From the NCBI GenBank assembly GCA_023897205.1, contig JAHWDD010000005.1, positions 3,472,001-3,536,000 on the forward strand: DNA of 64,000 bases. Reading direction: 5' to 3'. The stretch's first letter is position 1. Every line of letters begins with the position of its first letter. A program made the translations under genes and the position numbers. This stretch comes from Exophiala sp. HKRS030 (Eukaryota; Ascomycota; Eurotiomycetes; Chaetothyriales; Herpotrichiellaceae). The notes beneath the pieces are model-generated. The model ran no database searches, was not told the DNA's origin, and saw only the letters and a program-made list of their open reading frames with translations. Below, in pieces: positions 34,857-46,275 of the stretch.

Positions 34857-35676
34857 GATAGATTGCGAAGACGTTGGAGGCTGGCGATTCTGATGGGAAG
34901 TACGACCCACTATGGTAAGGCTTGAGATGAAGCTTCTTTGTGGGAGACGATGAGAGACTGGGAGACTGATGGAGATGACTCAGCGACTGTCATGAGGAGC
35001 TTCGCGAAGTATGCGAGTTTCGCTGATAAGTTTTGGATGATGGACGCAAGTGTCGTGTGAAGGACCAAAGGCTGGCGACACGGCTCTTGGATGGCGTGAG
35101 CCGCGGTATGCAGTACCAGAGAGTCAAAGATAGTCTCGGGACTCTTTGCTGGGACGAGCTTACCACGTGCCTAGGTGCAAGAGTGGAGATTGAAGATTCA
35201 TCCTCAGCGGGCCAATCACGTGGCTTGTCCAATTGTTCCGGCGCTTCAAATCCCACCTTCGCGATGACGTTTTTCCGGCCGGGGAGTGCTGGTGTTTGTT
35301 CTCCACTAAAACCCACATTCAAGCCTCAATCCAGCCACGCGATGCCACTCCAACTAACCAGATTTGGTCTTTGGCTCAAGACGATGATTTCGTTCTCCGC
35401 CATCAATCCCGCACCACAAATGTGACCTGACCAACTTCAACAATTTTCGTCTGGATTCAACGATCGATGATTGAAGAATTATATAATTCCCAAGGCCCAT
35501 TCTTTCCCTCCTAATCCTGTCTCTGCCCAGCGTATGTTTTGACTGTTTGAAGATAGTGCCTCAACCTTAGCCAGCATAAAGTCTTCACGTGACTATCGCA
35601 TCGAATCGCGGGGTAATCATCAGCATTCAGATTCTAACAACAGGGAGTCTACAGATCAACAGAGATCACTCCTATC
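34857..35676. other. Divergent promoter RING-CH / galactokinase
   Basis: 820 bp holding three CACGTG sites (35164-35169, 35217-35222, 35586-35591), a CCAAT directly abutting the second (35212-35216) and a TATATAA-like motif at about 35479. Open frames at 34990-35425 on both strands look fortuitous. Confidence 0.55.
35212..35222 (+). promoter_or_regulatory. CCAAT box fused to CACGTG E-box
   Basis: CCAATCACGTG: a CCAAT-complex site immediately followed by a bHLH/bZIP-type palindrome, in the shared promoter of the RING-CH and galactokinase genes. Other CACGTG copies lie at 35164 and 35586, the last 86 bp before the galactokinase ATG. Confidence 0.5.
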
Positions 35677-37224
35677 ATGGCACCCTTGGTTCCAACAGTC
35701 AACAGCTTAGACCAAGTGTATGCCGGTGCGGGAGAGGGAAGCGGAGTTCCCACAGAACTCAAGCAGAGATTTGAGAATCTTGTCAAATCGTTCCAGAAAG
35801 AGTATACCAAGAAGCCAGATTTCGTCTCACGAAGTCCTGGCAGAGTCAACATTATTGGGGAACATGTCGATTATTCTCTATACAATGTTCTCCCTACCGC
35901 TGTCACTGTTGATGTTTTGATCGCCGCACGCGTCATTAAAGATTCGAACGGCGCTTCTCTCATCAAAATTTCAAACATTAACTCCACCAAATACCCCTCC
36001 AAGGAGATTACAATTCCAGAGTCTGGCATTATTGAAGTTGACAAAAAGAGTCATTCTTGGAGCAACTACTTTGTCGCGGGACTAAGTGGATCACTCAAAT
36101 ATCTTCGCGAGAAACGAGGCGACTCGTTCAAAACAAATGGTTTGGAACTTTTGATCGATGGCAATGTACCAGCGGGTGGTGGACTATCAAGCAGTGCCGC
36201 CTTTGTTTGCGCATCTGCACTGGCTGTCATGGCCGCCAACGACCATCAAATATCGAAACAAGATCTTCTTGACCTTTGCATTGTTTCTGAACGGTCCGTC
36301 GGTGTTTACTCTGGCGGTATGGATCAAGCGGCTTCTATCTTTTCGGAGCGAGGTTTTCTACTTTATTGTCGGTTCTTCCCTGAATTCTCGGCGGAGCACG
36401 TGCCTGTGCCAGTGTCGGATCCAGAAGTCACATTTTTGATTGCTCAGTCTTTCGTCACCTCGGACAAGGCGGTCACTGCGCCGATACATTATAACCTGAG
36501 AGTGGTTGAAGTCACGCTGGCCACCGTTGTCCTAGCGAAATTGCACGACATTACACTCAATCCAGATGATAGCTCGCTTGGGTTCTCACTGAGAAATTTC
36601 CAAGAAGAGCTTGTCAAAAGGGAAGGACGACGGGATGATGATGACCTGTCTCAGGTTGAACTGGTCATTTCCGCCATCAAGTCAAAGCTAGACAAAGACG
36701 GCTACACAAGAGAAGACATTTCCAAAATCCTCGAGATTTCAGTTGACGAGGTTGAAAAGCACTATTTCTCGAAATTCCCCGTTCGCGCTGACACCTTCAA
36801 ACTCCGACAACGAGCTTTGCACGTATTGGAAGAGGCGGGTCGAGTCCTCAAATTCAAGAAGGCGTTATCATCGACGGGCAAGCTCGATCAGGAGAAACTC
36901 GTCTATCTAGGTGACCTGATGAACAAGACACAAGCATCGTGCAAGGATGTCTACGAATGCTCGGCTCCAGAGATCGACGATATCTGTTCGATAGCAAGAC
37001 AAGCTGGTTCCTATGGTTCGCGTTTGACAGGTGCCGGCTGGGGAGGGTGCACCGTGCATCTTGTCCCGCAGGCCAAAGTTGCAGCTGTCACAGAAGCTTT
37101 GAAGCAACAGTATTACTACAAGAAGTTCCCGGATATCAGTGAGGATAAGTTGAAGGAGGCACTTGTCATTTCTAAACCAAGTCAGGGATCATCGTTGATT
37201 GTGGGGGAGGCGCTGGAAGTGTGA
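35677..37224 (+). CDS. GAL1: Galactokinase
   Basis: Phosphorylates galactose to galactose-1-phosphate with ATP, the first step of the Leloir pathway. Single exon, 515 aa, ATG at 35677. All three GHMP kinase motifs are present: the galactokinase signature SPGRVNIIGEHVDYSLYN (about residues 53-70), the ATP-binding PAGGGLSSSAAF (about 166-177) and the C-terminal GSRLTGAGWGGCTVHLV (about 447-463). CIVSERSVGVYSGGMDQAA carries the catalytic Asp region. The length matches fungal Gal1. The frame is intact. No other Leloir gene lies in the window; CACGTG sites upstream hint at shared control with the divergent RING-CH gene. Confidence 0.96.
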   Translation: MAPLVPTVNSLDQVYAGAGEGSGVPTELKQRFENLVKSFQKEYTKKPDFVSRSPGRVNIIGEHVDYSLYNVLPTAVTVDVLIAARVIKDSNGASLIKISNINSTKYPSKEITIPESGIIEVDKKSHSWSNYFVAGLSGSLKYLREKRGDSFKTNGLELLIDGNVPAGGGLSSSAAFVCASALAVMAANDHQISKQDLLDLCIVSERSVGVYSGGMDQAASIFSERGFLLYCRFFPEFSAEHVPVPVSDPEVTFLIAQSFVTSDKAVTAPIHYNLRVVEVTLATVVLAKLHDITLNPDDSSLGFSLRNFQEELVKREGRRDDDDLSQVELVISAIKSKLDKDGYTREDISKILEISVDEVEKHYFSKFPVRADTFKLRQRALHVLEEAGRVLKFKKALSSTGKLDQEKLVYLGDLMNKTQASCKDVYECSAPEIDDICSIARQAGSYGSRLTGAGWGGCTVHLVPQAKVAAVTEALKQQYYYKKFPDISEDKLKEALVISKPSQGSSLIVGEALEV

Positions 37225-38632
37225 AGAAGTTTTTTCTTTTCCCTCTTCTTGCGTGCGGAAAAAAAAATTGGCGATTAGGAACGCGGTGCTAAGACAAGGT
37301 GGAAATGGTGGTAGAACCATGGCATGTAATGTTCATAGAAAGCATTTCTGGCATTTATACCAAATTTGGCTCTGGACTGTTGAAGGATAGTTCTTCACTT
37401 TGTTAGAATATCCTGGGCGGTTTAATCAAGGGGTTTTCCCTCGCTGAGCCAGCCGTCGTCGACGGTTACCCCAGACACTCGGAGATTGTGGAGTATCAAA
37501 GTATATGTGTCTGTGTTACGGCCGAAGGACCCAAGAACAGAAAAGTTGTTGATTACCTACAGACTCTAGTGAGGTCTCATCATGAATCCACCGACTTTTC
37601 CTAAGCTAAGTTGCTCACGAAGGTCCCATGAAATCCTTCGGTCGGTCTTATGAGTAATCTTGTCCGAGGCTGGAAGTCGGTCAATTTTGCCTCACTTCTA
37701 TTATTAACCTTAAATCAGTCCTTCTGTTGAAGGAGCGTGCTGGTGAATTCTTGGGATACCATCAGCAAACAGTCGACATAGAGAGTTGTGTATCTAGTCC
37801 CAGAGCATAATTGGTAACGACTTCTATCCTATCTACGTAGCACGTACCACGATGACGAGAAAATAGTACAAAAGCTACCTAGATGATTAGCGGAATAGGC
37901 TGCGTGTGTCAGCAGGCTGATGAGGGCCTCGTGAACGGGTTAGAACCACCCCCTCTGCTTCTTTTCCCGCATCCTTGCAAGCGGCAGAGCAGACGCAAAC
38001 TCTAATCTCACCATCAAACCACTACCACCTCAGCGCAATGATAGACTCTCGTACACTTGACTTTTCCCTAACGATTAACCCCACCATCACCATTCTTCCA
38101 CTCTAGTCTTCAACCATTCTAGTCCCTTCGATTGGACTTTTGGTTGTCTCTTTTTGGTGTTTCAGCTCCGTATGGCCGATGCCCGAATGCCCGCGTAATA
38201 AGCTTACAAGGTTGACAATTTGAAGCTACCCCTGTCATCTTTGTCGTCTGAGCGCCATCATGCACATCATGGCACTCGATTTTGCAGGTAAGACACGAAC
38301 CAAAACGAGATGGTCGACACTGCTTTCGGCTCTATGTACATGTTTCTCGTACTGTGGGTGTCCATCGAAATGATTGCTGGCTTCCGATGAATTGAGTTAC
38401 CGTGAGAAATGCCGATCTTCCCTTCTCGAGGAATTTCCAAGCAATACTTAATCCTTTAGCTTACAGCTGTGCCACTGTTGTCCATATGTACATATATACA
38501 GTCCCTACCGGCCGCTCACGAGCGGTTACACTCGATCCATTTAGTTCCTTCCCCTTTTTCACCACTTAATCTGTCCTACCTCCCTAGTGAGACATCCATC
38601 CTTCCCCTCTGCTATAACAACATCTGTCGGCA
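37225..38632. other. Intergenic region, no gene recognised
   Basis: 1.4 kb between galactokinase and CoA ligase 1. No open frame of note. 37.9-38.3 kb is pyrimidine-rich and may be a leader; a short ATG frame at about 38260 followed by GTAAGA could be an upstream exon or uORF. Confidence 0.45.
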
Positions 38633-40323
38633 ATGCCTCCTCCCAGGATATACCGGTCGACATTCCCCGACATCCAACCTGTTGACGTGGACCTGGTGAA
38701 ATTTGTCTTCTCGAACCCCAACAAGATCTCAGAGGACCGGCCCATCTACATTGACGCCGTGACCGGAGCCACGCGCACATTCGCCGACGTCAAGCAGAGG
38801 ACAAAGTCATTATCGCACGGCCTGCGCGAATTGGGAGTCAAACCAAAAGATGTCGTCGCCTTCATCAGCCCCAACAGTATCGACTATGCCATCACGTGCT
38901 TCGGTGTGATTGGCAGCGGAGCAACAGTGTCACCCGTGAGCGCGGCATATACCCCGTTAGAACTGCAGGCGCAGCTGGAGACGAGCGGGGCGAAACTGCT
39001 AATTGCGCATTCATCTCTTATCGAGGTGGCCGAGAAGGCCATCGCATTCGACAAGAGCATTCGTTTGCTTCAGGCCGATGGAGAACATGACAAACATGGA
39101 CGTCCGTCTGCAGAGAAGCTTGCCGCGACATCTCCTCCGACGGAACTAGTCACCATAGCTCCAGAGGAAGCAGACGAGCGACTGGCGTTCATGTGTTTCT
39201 CGTCTGGTACCACAGGCCGGGCCAAGGGCGTTATGACGACTCACAGGAACATGGTGTCAAATCTTCAGCAGTGGTTGATTCATTTTCCACAAGACAGCGA
39301 TGGATCGGCGAGCAGTGTGACATTCTTACCGTTGAGCCATATCTATGGATTGACATCGAGCGTATGTGTCAATGTCTTTGTGGGCACCACGATGGTCATC
39401 TTACCTCGGTTTGATCTCGTGTTGTATTTGGAGACGCTGCAAAAACATCGTCCGGAGTTCGTTGCTTTGGTTCCGCCTGTGCTGTTGTTGCTCGCCAAGC
39501 ATCCGCTGGTGGAAAAATATGATTTGAGTAGCTTGCGACGGCTTGTTTCCGCTGCTGCGCCATTGGGAGTCGAACTTCGTGAAGAAGTAGAGGAGAGGTT
39601 CAGAAAACTATATGGCACGACACTTACTGGTTTACAAGCATGGGGCTTGACCGAGACAAGCCCTCTGGCGGCAACTGTCCCGGCTCACCGAACAGATAAA
39701 CGGCACACTGTGGGCAATATCACGCCAAGCATGGAATTTAGAGTGGTTGATCCGGAGACACTGCAGGACGTGGAAATTGAAGCAGATGGATCGACCAAGT
39801 CAGGCGAGTTATGGTGTCGTGGTCCTAATGTGACCAAGGGATATTATCGAAATCCTGAAGCGACCAAAGACGGATTTGCAGAGGACGAGCAAGGGAGACT
39901 GTGGTTCCGGACAGGGGATATCGGCGTCATCGACAACGAAGGATTCGTGACAATTGTCGACCGAATAAAGGAGATGATCAAATACAAAGGCATGCAAGTC
40001 ATACCGTCGGAGCTCGAAGGGAAACTCCTGGCACACCCGGACATTGAAGATTCATGCGTTGTAGGAGAATGGATCGAGGAACAAGCAACCGAGCTCCCAC
40101 ACGGGTTCATCGTAGTCAAGCAAGAGGCTAAGGCCAAGGGGAAAAGGCCATTGTCGAGGGTGTTCATAAATGGTTGAATGCTCATATTGCAAACCACAAG
40201 AGATTGCGTGGTGGCATTACCGTCGTGGATGCCATCCCGAAAAGTCCTAGTGGAAAGATCTTGAGGCGACAATTGAAGGACACGCTCGCCAAACGAAGGT
40301 CGGAACTAGGTTCGAAACTGTAA
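38633..40323 (+). CDS. 4-coumarate-CoA-ligase-like acyl-CoA synthetase, peroxisomal SKL (one frameshift)
   Basis: Adenylate-forming enzyme activating a carboxylic acid to its CoA thioester. ATG is at 38633 ([16 protein letters not shown]). Seen in order: A3-type motif [18 protein letters not shown] (about residue 190), [47 protein letters not shown], then the catalytic-lysine motif [12 protein letters not shown]. The frame breaks at the run GGGGAAAA (40138-40145). One extra base continues into [14 protein letters not shown] and ends GSKL-stop at 40321-40323. The C-terminal SKL is a canonical peroxisomal PTS1 signal, lost in an unrepaired model that stops at 40177. 564 codons after repair. The acid substrate cannot be read from sequence. 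Confidence 0.9.
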
Positions 40324-40621
40324 ATATGAGTCGTCAAGATGATAGCTGGAGTATCGATCGGGCATTCGTCACTGGTGGATATGTTGGGAGTGGTAGAATG
40401 GACATTCTCGACGATATCATCAATCCACAATCCAGCTGGGGAGTTACTTTGAATGTGAATGATTGAGCCAGGAAAAATGATATACTCTCTCGCATAATTC
40501 ATACGGGTCTTATAAATTGAAATTCTCCCGGGCAGTGAACATATATGAGTAGATCATTCCATATGAAATTGAAGAGGACATCCTAAGAAGATTTTGTTTG
40601 GATCTCCGTGGAAGAGATGAA

Positions 40622-40688
40622 TATCACGTGCTGATGGCTTGGCGGTGTCACGGGACTTGGTTGTAGGCCAAGCCATTGTCACGTGATA
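40622..40688. promoter_or_regulatory. Inverted repeat carrying two CACGTG sites
   Basis: 21-bp arms 40622-40642 and 40668-40688 match at 18 of 21 positions; each contains TATCACGTG and ATGGCTTGG, separated by a 25-bp loop. It looks like a paired bHLH/bZIP operator upstream of the MFS exporter. Confidence 0.5.
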
Positions 40689-40910
40689 AGCACTCTCGTT
40701 CACTTTCGTTTTTCCCTTGGATGATTTCTCTCCGTGAAAACTCCGGATGATCGGCACACCAACCAGACCAATTCGACACACCGCTAATGTGCAGGCGCTG
40801 CACACTATTTGTTTATCGTATAACCAGAATGCGGAGAGAGGGTTACATAATCCACAATACAGAGCCAGAAGGAGAAAACGATGCAGAAGAGAGTCATTTT
40901 TCCCTTGCCT

Positions 40911-40951
40911 CGGCGATTCTGAGTTATTGGAGTTGATACTTAGAATCGCCG
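40911..40951. promoter_or_regulatory. CGG-ended inverted repeat
   Basis: Perfect 10-bp arms CGGCGATTCT and AGAATCGCCG separated by 21 bp, with an ATTGG immediately downstream. The outer CGG...CCG ends resemble a Zn2Cys6 dimer site, though the spacing is unusually wide. Confidence 0.4.
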
Positions 40952-41728
40952 TGATTGGTCAGAGCGGAAACCGGCATCGATGTTTACCCCAACAGCAATT
41001 TTTCTTCCAACCAATCACAGCCTTTCCTTTTCAACCTCTTCCCCGATCTCGGTCGTCATTCTTCCATATCCTTGGACTGTCCTGAATTAAGTATTCATCT
41101 TTTGCCTTTGACGCCGACCATACGGAAAAGACGGCCGATGCTCGTCTTTGACATTGCCATGTTTGACAACAGGCTTATCGTTGCCGTCCCCTTTCAATGC
41201 TCCAAACATGGCAAGGCGCCGTGCTGAGAGTCTCCTTCAACCAATCGACTTGAGGTAGGCTTTGCACACAAGGTTTGTGCCTCATGCAACAACGACCAGG
41301 AACTGTCGGTCAATGACCCCGACGACGCCCTGAGACGTGGCTTTTGCGATGAGATTCAAATTTCTTGTCGTCTCAATGGCCGTTGCATTTCTTTCCCCAA
41401 TTCTTTCATTTTCCTCTTGAGTCATATATCCCTCATTCCTTTCAAGCCTTGTTTTGACTATATCATATTCATATACGTCCAGTCCCTTTCAGTCTTGGTT
41501 TCTTAATACTACTGTACACACTCTCGCTCTTTCAATCTGGGACCAAGGGATATCTGCAACCTCTTGTCCTTGCAAGTCATCCGTCACACTTCCTTTCAGG
41601 CCCGAGCAGATTGCTTTCAACGGCAGACAATTCGATTATCCAAACTTGAACCGGACTTCTTGCTCGTGATCTTTCACTAGAGCGATGAACCAGATCTTAC
41701 GACACACACTTCCACTAGCACAGCAATA

Positions 41729-43440
41729 ATGGGTGGCGACCTTCATCACCATCATGACATCGATCATGTCTCCGGACAGCCTGTCAACCCTCGAGAGACT
41801 CCTGTCCATTTACATACTGCCAAACCGGCCGACCTAGAACTATCAAGAACACCAACAGCACCTCCACCAAAGCCAGTCACCAATGATGGCAGGCCAGACC
41901 TCTTCATAGTCCCGTCAAGGACATCACACCACGACATTCACGCGATTCCCAGCCATAGCAGCTCGTTCATCGAAGTCAACGCAGCACAGTATGAACGATT
42001 CAGTGAGCGACGAAAGGTTCTCATCACATGCGTCTTGTCTTTATGTGGGTTCCTAGCCCCTATATCGTCAACGACCGTTCTCGCGGCCATCCCCGAAGTC
42101 GCGGCAACATTCGACACCAGTGGCAGCATCATCAACTTGTCCAACGCACTATATCTCCTATTTATGGGAATTTCGCCTTGCCTTTGGGGCCCCCTCTCAA
42201 CCATCTACGGCCGCCGCATCATCTGCATCATTACAGCAGGACTGTTTTTCGCTTTCAGCATCGGCACCGCCTTGGCGCCCAACCTTGCCTCATACTTCAT
42301 CTTCCGCATGTTGACCGCATATCAAGGCACATCGTTCCTGATCGTCGGCACGTCGTGCCTGGGAGACATCTACACACCAACGGCACGGGCCACCGCTCTC
42401 GGCTGGTTTCTCAGTGGGACACTGATCGGCCCTGCATTCGGTCCGTTCATCGGTGGTATAATCGTCACATACCGGTCGTGGCGCGATATCTTCTGGCTGC
42501 AAACCGCACTAGGTGGTCTGGCCACTATCTTAGTTATATTCTTCCTCCCTGAGACGATCCCGAAAAGAAAATCGAAGAGCTCCGTGACTTGACACCGCAT
42601 CAACGAACCTCCAAGATCCTCCACTGGACATCCCCTCTGCGCGTCGGCACTCTCCTCTTCTCCTACCCCAACCTCCTCATCGCTGGTCTAGCATCCTCCT
42701 CTCTTGTGTGGAACATGTATTCTCTACTGACCCCGATCCGCTATGTACTCAACCCACGATTCCATCTGACATCGCCAATCCAATCCGGCCTCTTCTACAT
42801 CGCGCCAGGCTGTGGCTATCTCGCCGGGACATTTGTCGGTGGACGCTGGGCGGACCACACAGTGAAGAAATGGATCGGACGGCGCGAAGGCCGCCGTGTG
42901 GCCGAGGACCGGTTGCGCTCATGCACGGCGTTCATCGGCTTGGCCATCCCTGCGTGCATGCTCATCTACGGATGGTCAGTCGACCAAGCCGTCGGCGGCG
43001 TCCCTCTACCTGTTCTCGCCATGTTCGCTCAAGGCGTGTGCCAGCTATTCTGCTTCCCCTCCTTGAACACATACTGTCTAGATGTGATGCAAGCGAAAGG
43101 GCGTTCTGCCGAGGTTGTCGCGGGAAATTACATGATCCGATATTTCTTCGCTGCCGGTGGTAGCGCTGTGTGTTTACCAGCCATCCAGGCTGTGGGCGTA
43201 GGTTGGTTCTCGACGATCTCAGCAGCGTTTATGATGATCTGCGCGGCGGGCGTCTGGGCCACGACCATTTGGGGCGAGGGCTGGAGACATGCCGTCGATG
43301 ATAAGAAGAAGGCTAAGCGAAAGGAGAAGATTGCCGAGAAGGAGAGGGCTGAGGGTGGTGTGGTAACAACTGGAGGGGGGTTTAGAAATGATTTAGCACT
43401 GATTTATTGTCATTATTTCCCTATGGTTAGCACGGCATAG
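41729..43440 (+). CDS. MFS drug:proton antiporter (DHA1-like, one frameshift)
   Basis: Twelve-helix efflux permease of the DHA1/polyamine-drug group. The N-terminus is a His/Pro-rich cytosolic tail, followed by LITCVLSLCGFLAPISSTTV, LYLLFMGISPCLWGPLSTIYGRR (motif A region), the motif C-like GWFLSGTLIGPAFGPFIGG and WRDIFWLQTALGG. The frame breaks in the CCC run 42559-42561. One C restores PETIPEKKIEELRDLTPHQR and the second half (helices 7-12, including FYIAPGCGYLAGTFVGGRW). The repaired length is 571 codons including the stop. The substrate is unknown; neighbouring CoA ligase and regulator genes suggest export of a metabolite or drug, by inference. Confidence 0.88.
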
Positions 43441-44365
43441 CATGGCGTTATAAAGGCGTCGTGGGGCAACTAAACGCAAGACATGGCGTTTTGGTCGCTG
43501 AATGTTATCAATCAATGCATATCATTTTGCGTCCTGACAGGATCCTTTTGACTTCGCGATATGCAACGTCGTGAGCATAAGCAATATAACTATATCATAT
43601 TCATACAAACACCTATACTCATATATTGCCCCCATGTCCTGCCTCTACATCTCGTGCGAGCGACGCTTTCAATTTAGTCTTCCTGGTACTTAAACGTAAT
43701 TTACTGACGTCTCGTCTTACCTTAAACCTCTCTCCCTACTTATCTGTCTTTCCTTTCTTTCTTCTTAGTGCTCGTCCCGTCAGCCCTCACGCATCGTTCG
43801 ACGTCGAGGCATTGCTTGGTGTCTGATGCCGGCGAATCTCGACGGTCGTCGTCCTGAGCATCTGCTCAATGGACAACCATGTTGTGTGAAAATCGGTCGA
43901 GAAGTGGTAATTCTTGAATAGGCTCAGGAAAGGCATTATGGCGATTCCGAATTGCTCTCGCGGTATGGGCGTCTCGAATACCTCCGGGAAAATGCCGTTG
44001 GTGGGTTGTTTGGTTGCCTCGGATTTTCAATGCCTTTGCCTCTTTAGCTTGCGGTTGGACGTACTACTGAACTGGAATTGACCCAATTGCATTCGACCAG
44101 GGCGGGCTCAGAGACCACAGGCATCAACTAACAATTTGAGAGCAGACGAAACCGACCCCTCCATAGCAGTTGTTGACACCTGATCTGACATTTTCTTTTC
44201 TGGGCTGTAGTGAATGAACTGCAAGGCTGGGTTGTACGGACCAGGGAGCGCCAACCCAGCCGTACGTCGTGATCAGCGAGGAAGAATTGATAGCTCTCCA
44301 GAGATTAGAATTTGCAGTATATGTGAAATTGGAGTGCAAGTTGCCCTACCAGGACATTCGGTTGG
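43441..44365. other. Convergent 3' intergenic region
   Basis: Between the 3' ends of the MFS exporter and the Zn2Cys6 gene. Pyrimidine-rich at 43.6-43.8 kb; no supported gene. Confidence 0.5.
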
Positions 44366-45996
44366 CTAGGTGGAAAGCCTGACCAAGCATCTGCCGACAC
44401 GCCGTAAGGTCTCCTCGTCATCTGTTGTATCGAGATGATGCTCGCCGTCTGGCCAAAACGATTCCCACCATGCATGCAAGTTCTGGCAGTTGCCGAGCGT
44501 ATTCCAGCCAGTTTCAAGCTTAATGTCGTTCAACACCTGTAGAAGTGCTGCCCTTTCAGCTCGACCCACGAGTATCGTTCCGGCGCTGGACAATAATTGA
44601 GCAGCGTTAGCCCAAGCGACACTATGCCTATTTGTGATGCTATTCGACACGATCTTGCGACTCAGATTAATAGCTTCTCTGCAAACGCGCTCGGACAAGA
44701 GCCGGACAGCTTTTTCAGCATGCGTCCTGTCCGGGAAGGCGAGGATGAGGAATAGACAAGCTAGATCCATCATTTGCGTTGCCGCACATGCTGCAGCTGA
44801 CACATATATGACCTGCCTGAACGGTACGTGCGGATCTTTTGGGGCAAGTCAATGATTGGACAAAAAGCGACCGGACGATGACTCTCATGTATATCCAGAG
44901 ACGTAGAAATTCTGTTCCATCTTTCTTCAAGCTCTGATTGCTCTGTTGAGGTAGTCAAAAGCTGTCGGACGTCACAGAGTAAATTATGGGTTTGGGCAAG
45001 GAGCACCACCACTTGATTGCACCATGAATCGAACTCCCAGCCGTGAGCATGATGGGACGACGTCAATGAAGTTCCATATGGAAGCCAGCGTGATGGGTCC
45101 AGCAGAGTATGCCGAGCTCTGGCTATAGAGGCCAGCAGATCCATTCGGCAATACACCCAGAAGCAAGATTGAGCAACACCTCCGGATCGTCCATGCCATC
45201 CCTGACTTGAGCATAGAGAGAATGTGCCTCTCAAGTGCGTATGCCAGTCAACACTTTTGGCATCAATCATTTCGCAATAGCCTGTGAGCAAACAGGATGC
45301 AAAGACCGCAGGAAAGCCTGGCGACTGTGCATCACCCAAGGCTCGCGTCAATTCTTTCAGGCCGCGATTATACTGGTCTAGGGCGTAGATTGAGCTCTCT
45401 CCTGATACCAAGGAATATTGCTTTGCACAGCTTGCGATTATGGATCTGAACAAGGATTTGTTGGATAATGACAGATGTGGTACTATGTATGACCAGTGTT
45501 TGATAGTGTCAAACATGTCGAACCAGGGGCCGAGAATGTTGCAATATCGCTCCATGAAGAACGCCTCGGTTGCTTCGACGATAGGAGGACACAACGGGAC
45601 TGGACTGGCAGCTGGATCAATTGGGTGCTGGATCGTTGCTTCATTTCGTCCATTACCACTATGGGACAGCTGACTTTCTCCTCCGCTCACTGTTGGAGGC
45701 GACCTTGTTTCTGAATCCAAAACTTGGTAGCGTGATTCAATTCGGCGATTCTCTGAGACGAAGATGCCAGTTCTGACATTGCTCGAACTTTCCGTGAGTG
45801 CCGGTAATGGAGGAAGGCCTGCCTCTTGTGGTGACCATTCCTTGAGGCTGAAAGGTTTTGTCGGGTATTGACATTGAAGGTCATCTTGCCAGCAACGTTG
45901 ACATGGCTGTTCTCCGCCGCATTTGAAGTGTCGTCGACGACAATTGGCACAGGAGAGTTTTGTTCTTGATGCTGGTCCTCTCTTGGAGTGACTCAT
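44366..45996 (-). CDS. Zn2Cys6 transcription factor (one frameshift)
   Basis: Fungal binuclear-zinc regulator. From ATG 45996 the DNA-binding domain lies at residues 16-42: LSCANCRRRHFKCGG then QPCQRCWQDDLQC, with the exact C-x2-C-x6-C-x5-C-x2-C-x6-C spacing. The middle region (EAFFMERYCNILGPWFDMFD, LTGYCEMIDAKSVDW, CFWVYCRMDLLASIAR) matches the fungal-specific transcription factor domain (DUF3468 type). The frame breaks at GGGG 44841-44844 (CCCC on the coding strand). One C continues into PPKDPHVPFRQVIYVSAAAC and the remaining helices, stopping at 44366; 543 aa. The GTG-initiated upstream extension is rejected. It lies tail to head upstream of the sugar kinase, so it may regulate that kinase and the sugar transporter; this is inference. 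Confidence 0.9.
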
Positions 45997-46275
45997 GAAT
46001 AACTGGGTATCATCAGAGGAGAGGAAGATTTTGCAATGGAATCTCGACGAAAGTGGAAAAGGATGGAGGGGGTTGAGCACTGAAATGGAAGCCGACTTGG
46101 CAACATCCGAGTCTGTCACATCATCTGTGTACTTCCCGCGCGGCCTTGTGCTTGCACTCACGACTGACACAGAAACTGTTAGAACCGCTCTTTCTTATTG
46201 AATTTATGACTTTAAGTCCAAAGATTGCTGCAGGTCAGTCTAACATGGCACCGGAACTCCAAGCTGTATTACTAT

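Larger units (their letters stand above)
40324..41728. other. Intergenic region with inverted repeats
   Basis: 1.4 kb upstream of the MFS exporter. Contains two inverted-repeat elements (40622-40688 and 40911-40951), ATTGG/CCAAT boxes at about 40953 and 41020, and a pyrimidine-rich leader after 41380. No convincing gene. Confidence 0.5.

Noticed and set aside
34857..34910. Upstream extension of the RING-CH protein
   Set aside because: It begins with GTG; ATG 34856 is the first true start.
45997..46170. 58-residue N-terminal extension of the Zn2Cys6 factor
   Set aside because: It begins with GTG; the ATG at 45996 sits 15 codons before the first zinc cysteine, as usual.
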